Below, one piece after another: positions 18,757 to 26,407 of a stretch of DNA of 64,000 nt; the first letter of the stretch is position 1; every line of letters starts with the position of its first letter. The notes under the pieces were generated by a model. The model saw nothing but the letters and a program-made list of their open reading frames with translations, was not told the origin of the DNA and searched no databases. The stretch spans positions 186,001 through 250,000 of the forward strand of contig NZ_FXWH01000003.1 of NCBI RefSeq assembly GCF_900177775.1, read 5' to 3'. This DNA comes from Pseudidiomarina planktonica. Its GTDB lineage: Bacteria > Pseudomonadota > Gammaproteobacteria > Enterobacterales > Alteromonadaceae. Both the position numbers and the translations under genes were made by a program.

Positions 18757-18943
18757 GGGTGATCACCCAGGATGCCGCTGCTGGCTGTAGCCCTTGAACC
18801 CATTGGTTCAAGGCGGGGCGCAAATAGTGACCGTAGGCTTCTCAGTACAAGCTGAGCTTGCGCAATAGTCATTCAGTGAACCCCTTAGTAAAAAGCATCG
18901 GCTCAGGGACATAAGCCTGCTGGCAAACATCCCAGGCGATCAT
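18757..18943 (-). ncRNA. ssrS: 6S RNA (SsrS)
   Basis: About 185 nt on the minus strand. It carries hallmark blocks of gammaproteobacterial 6S RNA: GTCCCTGAGCCGAT near the 5' side, GAGAAGCCT in the middle, CCTTGAACCAATGGGTTCAA and GGGCTACAGCC near the 3' side, then GCGGCATCC. The two ends pair (GATCGCCTGGGATG with CATCCTGGGTGATC, with wobbles) to close the long hairpin that mimics an open promoter and binds sigma-70 RNA polymerase. It lies immediately downstream of zapA as in E. coli. Ends are estimated to within a few bases. A spurious open frame at 18675-18872 covers it. Confidence 0.92.
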
Positions 18944-18949
18944 AACTGG

Positions 18950-19258
18950 TTACTTACGGCCGGGCCTTTGCTCGGCCATAACTTGTTCAAGGGTTTCTTG
19001 TAACAAACTAATTTTTTCTTCCAACGCTTTAATACGTTTGGTCTGTTCTGATTCTTGCTGCATCCATTCATGACACAAATTCAATGACGTCATCACCGCT
19101 ATTTGTTCCGGGTTGGTGAGCTTGGTCACTGTTTTGGTTTGCTGTAAGCGCTCGTTCAGCTTGTCGGCTGCTTGCTGCAGAGCAACTTCCTGCCCCGCCG
19201 GGCAACTGACCCGATACGAGCGTTCCATTAATGTAATATCCATGGCTCGCGCAGACAT
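18950..19258 (-). CDS. zapA: Cell division protein ZapA
   Basis: 102 residues. ZapA tetramers bind and bundle FtsZ at mid-cell. The N-terminal globular part (MDITLMERSYRVSCPAGQE) and C-terminal coiled coil (about 55-95, ending in basic residues) fit the family. The ATG at 19258 begins MSARAMDITL; an ATG five codons later is an alternative. Located directly upstream of ssrS and divergent from ygfB, the classic gammaproteobacterial arrangement. Confidence 0.94.
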   Translation of the reverse strand: MSARAMDITLMERSYRVSCPAGQEVALQQAADKLNERLQQTKTVTKLTNPEQIAVMTSLNLCHEWMQQESEQTKRIKALEEKISLLQETLEQVMAEQRPGRK

Positions 19259-19382
19259 AACCGCTTCCTTTTAATGAATCATTATGGGCTATTATGGCAT
19301 GGCACAACCCCACTTGTCAGCTAGCGCCATTGCAAAGTGGGTGTTAGGATTACCTATATAACGCATAAAGAGATCAGTGGGC

Positions 19383-19955
19383 ATGACCAGCAATAATTTA
19401 CGTAATTACGATCGCTTGAACGAATTTTTCGAACAACAGGGCTTGTTGCCGAGCGCTGCCGAGCTGCAGGGCATGCTTACCGGCATGATAGCCAGTGGTG
19501 CTGCCACCGAAGGCGAAGAGTGGCTATTGTTGATGAGTGATTTAGCCAATGAAGGACAAAAGTTTCAGCCCCAGGTGAAAGACAAACTCAGTGCTATGTA
19601 TGACGACGTTTGTGGATCATTGGCTGATCCCGATATGGGTTATCAGCCGTTATTACCCGGTGATCACGAGCCACTGTACGAGCGTTTACAAGCGCTAACT
19701 GGCTGGGTGCAATCCTTTTTAGTTGGCTTTGGGGTGAATCAGGTTAATTTAGCCAGCATGTCGCAAGACTTGCGAGAAGCTATTGAAGACATGGTTGAAA
19801 TTGCCAAGCTCGACTTTGAAATTGAAGAAGAAGAGGAAGCCGAAAAAGCTTACTTTGAAATCTTAGAATACCTGCGGGTATCGGCTATTTTGTGTTTCAA
19901 CGAACTGGGCCAGACCTCTGGTAATCCTTGCCGAACCTCGAAAACTCTACACTAA
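19383..19955 (+). CDS. ygfB: UPF0149 family protein YgfB
   Basis: 190 residues from ATG 19383; a GTG at 19377 is closer to the AAAGAGA ribosome site (19367-19373) and also possible. Helical UPF0149 family with LQGMLTGMIASG near the N-terminus and an acidic helix EIEEEEEAEKAY near the C-terminus. Conserved beside pepP-ubiH-ubiI in gammaproteobacteria. In Pseudomonas the family has a reported regulatory role; the function here is not defined. Confidence 0.9.
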   Translation: MTSNNLRNYDRLNEFFEQQGLLPSAAELQGMLTGMIASGAATEGEEWLLLMSDLANEGQKFQPQVKDKLSAMYDDVCGSLADPDMGYQPLLPGDHEPLYERLQALTGWVQSFLVGFGVNQVNLASMSQDLREAIEDMVEIAKLDFEIEEEEEAEKAYFEILEYLRVSAILCFNELGQTSGNPCRTSKTLH

Positions 19956-19980
19956 ACAAAGCGTGGACACGTACTAATCT

Positions 19981-21336
19981 ATGAATTCTAAAGCCAGGCA
20001 CAGCAATGGTCATGAAACCGTGAGCGCTGCTACCTTTAAAGCGCGCCGCACGGCATTAATGAAGCAACTGCAGAAACACGCGCCCGAGGGCGCTATTGCG
20101 ATTATTCCGGCAGCACCGGAGCTAACCCGCAGTCGTGATACCGAGTATCCCTTTCGCCAGGACAGTGACTTTTACTATCTAACCGGCTTTAACGAACCCA
20201 ACGCGCTGCTGGTACTAGCGCCAGACGCCGACGTGCAGGAACAGCTATTTTGCCAGCCAAGCGATGCCCATGCAGAAATCTGGCATGGCCAGCGGCTGGG
20301 TGTGGCTGCTGCTGAGGCAAAAATTAATGTGGATGCAGCCTGGTCAATTGAAGAGCTGGACAAGCGGATGCCGCGGTTGCTGAATCAAATGGACACGGTG
20401 TTTTATGCGCAGGGTACATATGCTGACTTCGATCAGCGGGTGCTGGGCTGGTTTAATTTGCTACGCGAAACGCCTAAAAAAGGCGATGCGCCACCTCGTG
20501 CCTTAGTTGATTTACGCCCGTTGGTGCATGCTCAGCGTTTAATTAAGCAACCGGAAGAACTGGCTCTAATGCGCCGCAGCGCTGAAATCAGTGTGGCTGC
20601 CCATAAGCGTGCCATGTTGTTTGCGCAACCCGGCAAATTTGAATATCAGGTTGCTGCCGAGCTGCATCACGAATTCGCTATGCAGGGTGCTTTGCATCCG
20701 GCTTACGGCACTATTTGTGGTGGTGGCGAGAACGCCTGCATTTTGCACTACACCGACAATAGTTCGGAATTAAAAGACGGCGACCTGATTCTTATTGATG
20801 CCGGTTCTGAATATCAGGGCTATGCGGCCGATATTACCCGAACCTTTCCAGTCAACGGTCGTTTTAGCGATACGCAAAAAGCGCTTTACGAAGTGGTGTT
20901 AGCCGCGCAGGATGCGGCGCTGGCGGAAGCCAAACCTGGTGGTAACTTGCCGGCAGCGCATGAGGCTGCGGCCCGAACTATTACCCAGGGTTTAATTGAG
21001 CTGGATATTTTGTCCGGCAGCTTCAGCAAAAACTGGGAAAATGCCAGCTATCGACAGTTCTTCATTCATGGACTTGGCCATTGGTTAGGCCTGGATGTGC
21101 ACGATGTTGGTAATTATACCGAAAACGGTAAACCAATTCGGTTTAAGCCGGGTATGGTATTAACCATAGAGCCAGGTATTTACATACCACCAGATGCCGA
21201 CGTAGCCCAACGCTGGCGCGGCATAGGCATTCGCATTGAGGACGACATAGTGATTACCGAACAGGGTCACGACAACCTAACCGCAGCAGTGCCCAAAACT
21301 GTTGCCGAGATAGAAGCATGGCTGCAACAGCGGTAG
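19981..21336 (+). CDS. pepP: Xaa-Pro aminopeptidase P
   Basis: 451 residues. Removes N-terminal residues before proline. N-terminal creatinase-like domain (about 15-180) and C-terminal pita-bread metallopeptidase domain with dimetal ligands: LILIDAGSEYQGYAADITRT (two Asp), the HGLGHWLGLDVHD His, TIEPGIY Glu and GIRIEDD Glu. First gene of the pepP-ubiH-ubiI run; its end overlaps ubiH by 19 nt, implying coupled translation. Confidence 0.96.
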   Translation: MNSKARHSNGHETVSAATFKARRTALMKQLQKHAPEGAIAIIPAAPELTRSRDTEYPFRQDSDFYYLTGFNEPNALLVLAPDADVQEQLFCQPSDAHAEIWHGQRLGVAAAEAKINVDAAWSIEELDKRMPRLLNQMDTVFYAQGTYADFDQRVLGWFNLLRETPKKGDAPPRALVDLRPLVHAQRLIKQPEELALMRRSAEISVAAHKRAMLFAQPGKFEYQVAAELHHEFAMQGALHPAYGTICGGGENACILHYTDNSSELKDGDLILIDAGSEYQGYAADITRTFPVNGRFSDTQKALYEVVLAAQDAALAEAKPGGNLPAAHEAAARTITQGLIELDILSGSFSKNWENASYRQFFIHGLGHWLGLDVHDVGNYTENGKPIRFKPGMVLTIEPGIYIPPDADVAQRWRGIGIRIEDDIVITEQGHDNLTAAVPKTVAEIEAWLQQR

Positions 21337-22508
21337 CATCCGCGCCAACCGCGCACATAGGCATTGCCGGCGGCGGTTTAGTGGGCGCGCTGGCGGCTGT
21401 GTTGCTGGCGCGTAGCCGCCCCGACTGGCAAATACTGGTGATTGAGCCGCAAGCGGCTGGCCCGGCGCGCGACAAGCGCACTATTGCGCTGGCAGCTGGA
21501 ACTGTGGAAATTCTGGCGCGGGAACAGCTATGGCCAGCGCTGGCCGAGCATGCTTGCGCCATTGAACATATTCATGTGAGTGACCGCGGCCACGCCGGCA
21601 TGGTGCGGTTGCACGCTGCCGACGAAGGGGTAGCGGCACTGGGGCAGGTAGTAGCCGCCGCACAGTTAAATCAGGTGCTGTTTGATGCCTGCCAGCAACA
21701 ACCTAATATTCAATGGCTAGGTGGCCAGGCGGTAACTGGAGTAACTCAGCAGCAAGACACTGTTGTGCTTGAATTAAGCGACGCTGACCCAGTGCAGGTG
21801 CAATTACTGATTGGTGCCGACGGCCAGAAGTCGCAGGTGCGGCAGCAACTCGGCATTGCTATGCAAGCTACCGATTATCAGCAGGTGGGTATTATTGGCC
21901 GGTTGCAACTAGCGCAAAGCCTAAAAGGCTGGGCTTATGAGCGCTTTACTGACAGCGGCCCTATGGCCTTGTTGCCGGTGCAACCGGGGCCACAAGAAAC
22001 CGCAGTGGCTAGCTTAGTATGGAGTGTGACACCGGATCGTGCCGATGCCTTATTAACCTGCCCGGAAGCCGAATTTATTGAGCAGTGCCAAACCGAGTTT
22101 GGTTTTCGCGCCGGGCGTTTTACCGGTGTGAGTGAGCGCGTGGCATTTCCGCTGCAACTGCAGTTAGCCGAGCGCAGTGTCAGCCACCGCTGTGTGTTGG
22201 TTGGTAATGCCAGCCATGCCTTGCACCCTATTGCCGGGCAGGGCTTTAACCTGGGTGTGCGCGATGTGCTGGCCTTAGTTACAGCGCTAAAACAAGTTGA
22301 TGATGCGGGTGCCTACCAAAGCCTGCGCCACTACTGGCAACGCCGGGAACAGGATTATCAGGTGACTATTGGCTTAACCGAATGGCTGGTGCACGGGTTC
22401 TCAAATAACTATTCAGCCTTAACCGGACCGCGGAACATGGCGTTGCTGGCGTTAGACAAAGTCGGGCCATTACGGCATGCCTTCGCGCGCAAGGCCATGG
22501 GCAAATGA
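21318..22508 (+). CDS. ubiH: 2-octaprenyl-6-methoxyphenol hydroxylase UbiH
   Basis: 396 residues. FAD monooxygenase of aerobic ubiquinone synthesis. FAD-binding IAGGGLVGALAAVLLA near the N-terminus, the DG motif GADGQKSQVRQ, and the second FAD motif NASHALHPIAGQGFNLGVRD. Overlaps pepP and is followed after 22 nt by a paralogue, ubiI. Paralogue order and neighbours match E. coli, supporting the UbiH call over other UbiH/UbiI/UbiF members. Confidence 0.92.
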   Translation: MAATAVASAPTAHIGIAGGGLVGALAAVLLARSRPDWQILVIEPQAAGPARDKRTIALAAGTVEILAREQLWPALAEHACAIEHIHVSDRGHAGMVRLHAADEGVAALGQVVAAAQLNQVLFDACQQQPNIQWLGGQAVTGVTQQQDTVVLELSDADPVQVQLLIGADGQKSQVRQQLGIAMQATDYQQVGIIGRLQLAQSLKGWAYERFTDSGPMALLPVQPGPQETAVASLVWSVTPDRADALLTCPEAEFIEQCQTEFGFRAGRFTGVSERVAFPLQLQLAERSVSHRCVLVGNASHALHPIAGQGFNLGVRDVLALVTALKQVDDAGAYQSLRHYWQRREQDYQVTIGLTEWLVHGFSNNYSALTGPRNMALLALDKVGPLRHAFARKAMGK

Positions 22509-22530
22509 CACTAACAGTGCGGATACAATT

Positions 22531-23700
22531 ATGAGCGCAAGCAAACACATAGTCGTTGTTGGGGCCGGTTTAATTGGCCTTAGCTGTGCGCTTGGGCTGC
22601 GTCAGCGTGGTTGCCGCGTAACTCTGGTTGAGCAGGGTTCGCGACCAGAAGTGACCGCTGAACCCGGACTGCGGGTTAGTGCGTTAAATCATGCCAGCCG
22701 AACATTGTTGCAGGAACTGGGCGTATGGCAACAGTTACCGCTGCAGCGGCTTGGCCCTTACACCGGCATGCAGGTGTGGGAAAACAATAGCTTTGCCGAT
22801 ATTGCCTTTCATGCCGAACAGATTGGCACAGATGATCTTGGTGCTATTGTTGAGAATCAGGTGCTGGAGCAAGCGCTGTGGGATGCGGCCGAACAAGCTG
22901 GCGTAACCATCATTGCCAATACCAAAGTGCAGCAATGGCAACAGGACCACCAAGGCGCCACATTGCAACTGGCCGATCAGCAACTGCAGGGTGACTATGT
23001 GATTGCCGCCGACGGCGTGCGCTCGCAACTGCGCAGCTGGGCTGAACTGCCGGTAACATTCTGGGACTACGAACAACGCGGGCTGGTAGCTGTTATTGCC
23101 AGTGAATTGCCGCATCAGGGCGTGGCACGCCAAGCTTTTTTACCCACCGGGCCGTTGGCATTGTTACCGCTGGCCGATCCCCATTTGTGTTCCATGGTGT
23201 GGTCTTGTGACGAAGATCTCGCGCAGGAATTATTACAGCTGCAGCAAACCCAGCCAGAGCAGTTTCAGCGTCGTTTGCAGGTAGCCAGCAACGGCATACT
23301 GGGTAACCTGACAGTAGATTCAGCCGTGGCGAGTTTTCCGCTGCAAATGCAATATGCCCAGCAATGGGTGCATGAACGTTTGATTCTGGTTGGCGACGCT
23401 GCGCACAGTATTCACCCGCTGGCCGGGCAGGGCGCTAATTTAGGCTTTGCCGACGTAGCCGTGTTAATTGAAGCTTTTACCGCCACCGAGCAGCGCCAAC
23501 TCAATCGTGCCTTGCAAGCCTATCAGCGCGAGCGCAAGGCCGCCGCGCTAACTATGATTGCTGCCATGGAGGCATTTAAGCGTGGGTTCGGAACCAGTCA
23601 GCCGCTATTGCAGTTGTTGCGTGGCGTTGGTTTTACCCTGGCCAATAAAACCCCACCGCTGAAACGCTGGCTTACCAAAGTAGCCTTAGGCGAAGTTTAA
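22531..23700 (+). CDS. ubiI: UbiI-type FAD-dependent ubiquinone hydroxylase
   Basis: 389 residues from ATG 22531 (MSASKHIVVVGAGLIGL); the longer in-frame start at 22477 lies inside ubiH and adds an unsupported extension. Same family as UbiH: FAD motif GAGLIGLSCALGLRQRG, DG motif AADGVRSQLR, and GDAAHSIHPLAGQGANLGFAD. UbiI performs C5 hydroxylation in E. coli. Its stop overlaps the stop of the convergent LysR gene by 4 nt. Confidence 0.9.
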   Translation: MSASKHIVVVGAGLIGLSCALGLRQRGCRVTLVEQGSRPEVTAEPGLRVSALNHASRTLLQELGVWQQLPLQRLGPYTGMQVWENNSFADIAFHAEQIGTDDLGAIVENQVLEQALWDAAEQAGVTIIANTKVQQWQQDHQGATLQLADQQLQGDYVIAADGVRSQLRSWAELPVTFWDYEQRGLVAVIASELPHQGVARQAFLPTGPLALLPLADPHLCSMVWSCDEDLAQELLQLQQTQPEQFQRRLQVASNGILGNLTVDSAVASFPLQMQYAQQWVHERLILVGDAAHSIHPLAGQGANLGFADVAVLIEAFTATEQRQLNRALQAYQRERKAAALTMIAAMEAFKRGFGTSQPLLQLLRGVGFTLANKTPPLKRWLTKVALGEV

Positions 23701-24533
23701 GCCGACTGCAGGTAATCGGTAAGGTAGCTGGCCAAATAATCAGCCGCTGCGTTATCGCTGGAATGCTGCTGCAACACTATGTTTACCGCACCTAATGTTG
23801 GCAGGCTGGTTAACTTCAGCAAATGTTCCGGCACTGTGCTTTGCGCCAGTACGGTTAAACCAAGCCCGCCTTCAATAGCCGCCGTTAACCCGGAAAAGTC
23901 CGCGTTGGTGTAGGTAATGCGCTGAGCCATTTGCTGGCGCGTCAGTACCTGCAAGGCGCGCCGACGGTAAATACAGCCCTCGGGTGCAAACACCAGTGGC
24001 ACTGGCTCACTAAAGTCAGTTTGACGCCCCACCCACACCAATTCTTCTTGCTTTAACACATGCCCGGCAGGCTTTTCGGTTGGCTCCTGCAGCGCAATAA
24101 CCAGGTCAAACTTCTGTGTAGTGCGCTCGGCAAGTAAGTCTTTACTTAGCGCCGAAGTCACCTCTAAAGCCACGTTGGGGTAGGACTGCGTATATTGCCC
24201 AAGTAACTGAGGTAGCAGTTTACTGGCAAATTCACTGGGAATACCGAGCCGAACGCGGCCGCTTAACGCATGTTGTTCAAAGCGCGCTAACAGCTGGTCG
24301 TTCAGGCCAAGTAACTGCCGCGCAACATCCAGTACGTCTTGCCCCGCCTGGGTGAGCTGAATACGGCCGCGCTGACGGTTTAGCAGGCTGGCGCCCAGTT
24401 GTTCTTCCAGGCGCCTAAGCTGCAAGCTAATAGCGGGTTGCGATCGGCCCAGCAATTGCCCAGCAGCTGTGTAGCTTTGCAGCTCAATAACGCTAACAAA
24501 AGCACGCAATTCATCCAGCGAAAGTTGCTTCAT
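23697..24533 (-). CDS. LysR-family transcriptional regulator
   Basis: 278 residues. N-terminal winged helix-turn-helix (about 4-62: LDELRAFVSVIELQSYTAAG, then SQPAISLQLRRLEEQLGASL), followed by a periplasmic-binding-protein-like effector domain (about 88-275). Divergent from gcvT, with a 239-base shared region. That makes control of the glycine cleavage operon a reasonable guess, but its sequence does not mark it as GcvA. It is an insertion between ubiI and gcvT relative to E. coli. Confidence 0.88.
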   Translation of the reverse strand: MKQLSLDELRAFVSVIELQSYTAAGQLLGRSQPAISLQLRRLEEQLGASLLNRQRGRIQLTQAGQDVLDVARQLLGLNDQLLARFEQHALSGRVRLGIPSEFASKLLPQLLGQYTQSYPNVALEVTSALSKDLLAERTTQKFDLVIALQEPTEKPAGHVLKQEELVWVGRQTDFSEPVPLVFAPEGCIYRRRALQVLTRQQMAQRITYTNADFSGLTAAIEGGLGLTVLAQSTVPEHLLKLTSLPTLGAVNIVLQQHSSDNAAADYLASYLTDYLQSA

Positions 24534-24630
24534 GCTAAACTATGCCCCGAGACCTAAGAAACGTATAAGATATTGTAATAGAATATTATCAATTATTAAT
24601 TATTTAAATGTAATTATTAGTATTATTCAT

Positions 24631-24668
24631 TTGTTGACCCGCCACGAGAGTTCTATAATTCGGGTCAA
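24631..24668 (+). promoter_or_regulatory. gcvT promoter inside an inverted repeat
   Basis: TTGTTG (24631-24636), 17-nt spacer, TATAAT (24654-24659). The arms TTGACCCG (24634-24641) and CGGGTCAA (24661-24668) form a perfect 8-bp inverted repeat that brackets the spacer and -10, so the start site lies near or just after the right arm. It could be an operator for the adjacent LysR protein or another regulator. Confidence 0.6.
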
Positions 24669-24678
24669 TTTTTCGTAA

Positions 24679-24747
24679 CCACTTTCACTGCAAAAATAAT
24701 GGCTATAATAGCCATGCCGCAGTTTTAGCGGCATCCGCTGAAAGTGG
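24679..24747 (+). promoter_or_regulatory. Structured 5' leader of the gcvT-gcvH-gcvP operon
   Basis: Three nested perfect pairings within 69 nt: outer stem CCACTTTCA (24679-24687) with TGAAAGTGG (24739-24747); hairpin ATGGCTA/TAGCCAT (24699-24715); hairpin GCCGC/GCGGC (24716-24732). Together they fold as a three-way junction just before the ribosome site AGGAAA (24760-24765). It lacks glycine-riboswitch consensus blocks. The first hairpin also contains TATAAT (24704-24709), so an alternative promoter or operator reading is possible. Confidence 0.5.
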
Positions 24748-24772
24748 CACAGAAACAACAGGAAACTGATAC

Positions 24773-25852
24773 ATGGCGAACAAAACTCCGCTTTATGAAG
24801 CACATTTGCAAGCTGGCGCAAAGATGGTTGATTTTCACGGCTGGGACATGCCGTTGAACTATGGCTCGCAAATTGAAGAGCATAATGCGGTTCGCACTGA
24901 CTCTGGCGTATTTGACGTGTCGCACATGACCATTGTGGATGTTGCTGGTCGTGAAGCCAAAGCGTTTTTGCGTTATTTGTTAGCCAACGACGTCGCCAAG
25001 CTTTCCATTGAAGGCAAAGCGCAGTACAGCAGCATGCTGAACGAGAAAGGCGGCGTTATTGACGACCTGATCGTGTACTACTTTAACGATGAGTCGTATC
25101 GTTTAGTGGTGAACTCAGCCACGCGTGATAAAGACATGAACTGGATCAACTCTGTTGCTTCCAGTTTTCAGGTTGATATTACCGAACAGTCTGAGCTGGC
25201 CATGATTGCCCTGCAGGGGCCAAAAGCCGAAGACAAGCTGAAACTTATTTTAAGCGAAGACGACTTTGCCTTAGTGAAAGGCATGAAGCCGTTTTTATCG
25301 CAGCAAGTAAATGATCTTTTTATTGCTACCACGGGTTATACCGGTGAGAAAGGCTATGAAATTGTGGTTGCCGCCGACAAAGTAGAAGCCTTGTGGAACG
25401 ACTTGCTGCACGTTGGCGTGCAACCTTCAGGCTTAGCCGCACGCGACACTTTGCGTCTGGAAGCTGGCATGAACTTGTACGGTCAGGATATGGACGAAAG
25501 CATCACTCCGCTGTCTGCAAACATGGAGTGGAGCGTGGCGTTTGAACCGCAAGAGCGTGATTTTGTGGGTCGTTCTGCGCTGGAAGCCAAAAAAGAAGCC
25601 GGTTATGAAAAGCTGGTTGGTCTGGTAATGAAAGACAAAGGCGTATTGCGCCACGGACAAAAAGTGATTGTTGAAGGCGGTGAGGGTATCATTACCTCAG
25701 GTACGTTCTCACCAACACTTGGCTTTTCAATTGCCATGGCGCGAGTACCTAAACCTTTCGGCGAAACTGCTGAAGTGGAAATGCGCAAGAAATTAGTTAA
25801 AGTGTCGGTAGTAAAACCAGCATTTGTGCGCAACGGGAAGTCGGTACTTTAA
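24773..25852 (+). CDS. gcvT: Glycine cleavage system T protein (aminomethyltransferase)
   Basis: 359 residues. Transfers the methylene group from the aminomethyl-lipoyl H protein to THF, releasing ammonia. Folate-binding family features: [17 protein letters not shown] near the N-terminus, [25 protein letters not shown], and [16 protein letters not shown]. The C-terminal barrel ends near [15 protein letters not shown]-type sequence. First gene of gcvT-gcvH-gcvP; AGGAAA precedes the start. Confidence 0.97.
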   Translation: MANKTPLYEAHLQAGAKMVDFHGWDMPLNYGSQIEEHNAVRTDSGVFDVSHMTIVDVAGREAKAFLRYLLANDVAKLSIEGKAQYSSMLNEKGGVIDDLIVYYFNDESYRLVVNSATRDKDMNWINSVASSFQVDITEQSELAMIALQGPKAEDKLKLILSEDDFALVKGMKPFLSQQVNDLFIATTGYTGEKGYEIVVAADKVEALWNDLLHVGVQPSGLAARDTLRLEAGMNLYGQDMDESITPLSANMEWSVAFEPQERDFVGRSALEAKKEAGYEKLVGLVMKDKGVLRHGQKVIVEGGEGIITSGTFSPTLGFSIAMARVPKPFGETAEVEMRKKLVKVSVVKPAFVRNGKSVL

Positions 25853-25918
25853 AGTACTAACCCGAAGCGAACTGATTTGTAACGAATAACCAAAATTAAT
25901 GACCGAGGAATTATCAGC

Positions 25919-26308
25919 ATGAGCAACATCCCTGCAGAACTGAAATACGCAGCAACTCACGAGTGGGTTCGCAATGAAGGCGACGGCACTTTTACTATTG
26001 GTATTAGTGAACACGCACAAGACCTGTTGGGTGACATGGTGTTCGTAGAATTACCTGACGTTGGCGACAAAGTTGCTGCCGGTGACGACATTGCTGTGGC
26101 TGAGTCTGTGAAAGCAGCATCCGACATTTACGCCCCAATTGGCGGCGAAGTAGTTGCTATAAACGAAGAATTAGAAGACGCCCCGGAAACCGTAAACAAC
26201 GACCCTTACGGCGACGGTTGGTTGTTCCGCATCAAAGCGGATGACGCTAGTGAAGTAGACAGCTTACTTGACGCTGACGGCTACCAGGCCGTTATTGACG
26301 AAGAATAA
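25919..26308 (+). CDS. gcvH: Glycine cleavage system H protein (lipoyl carrier)
   Basis: 129 residues. Carries the aminomethyl intermediate on a lipoyl-lysine between P, T and L proteins. Lipoylation site Lys65 in [13 protein letters not shown]; conserved [21 protein letters not shown] and the C-terminal [13 protein letters not shown]-like segment. It is preceded by a 66-nt gap after gcvT with a GAGGAA ribosome site, and followed by a terminator-like hairpin before gcvP. Confidence 0.97.
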   Translation: MSNIPAELKYAATHEWVRNEGDGTFTIGISEHAQDLLGDMVFVELPDVGDKVAAGDDIAVAESVKAASDIYAPIGGEVVAINEELEDAPETVNNDPYGDGWLFRIKADDASEVDSLLDADGYQAVIDEE

Positions 26309-26328
26309 GGAAGCGCAAGTCAAGGATG

Positions 26329-26355
26329 AACCCCGGTTACTCAAGCCGGGGTTTT
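26329..26355 (+). terminator. Intra-operon hairpin between gcvH and gcvP
   Basis: AACCCCGG / CCGGGGTT 8-bp perfect stem with 9-nt loop and a run of only four T. It probably acts as a partial terminator, so gcvT-gcvH may be made in excess of gcvP. Confidence 0.65.
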
Positions 26356-26407
26356 GCGTTTTACCCCAAACCTGAAATTCAACCCACGATTATGGGATAT
26401 GATGTAC

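Noticed and set aside
18675-18872. 65-codon minus-strand open frame downstream of zapA
   Set aside because: It lies on the 6S RNA and the end of the amidohydrolase gene; the sequence blocks match 6S RNA and no ribosome site is evident.
24600-24772. Glycine riboswitch before gcvT
   Set aside because: The conserved tandem aptamer core sequences are not visible; a different fold is seen and reported as a finding.
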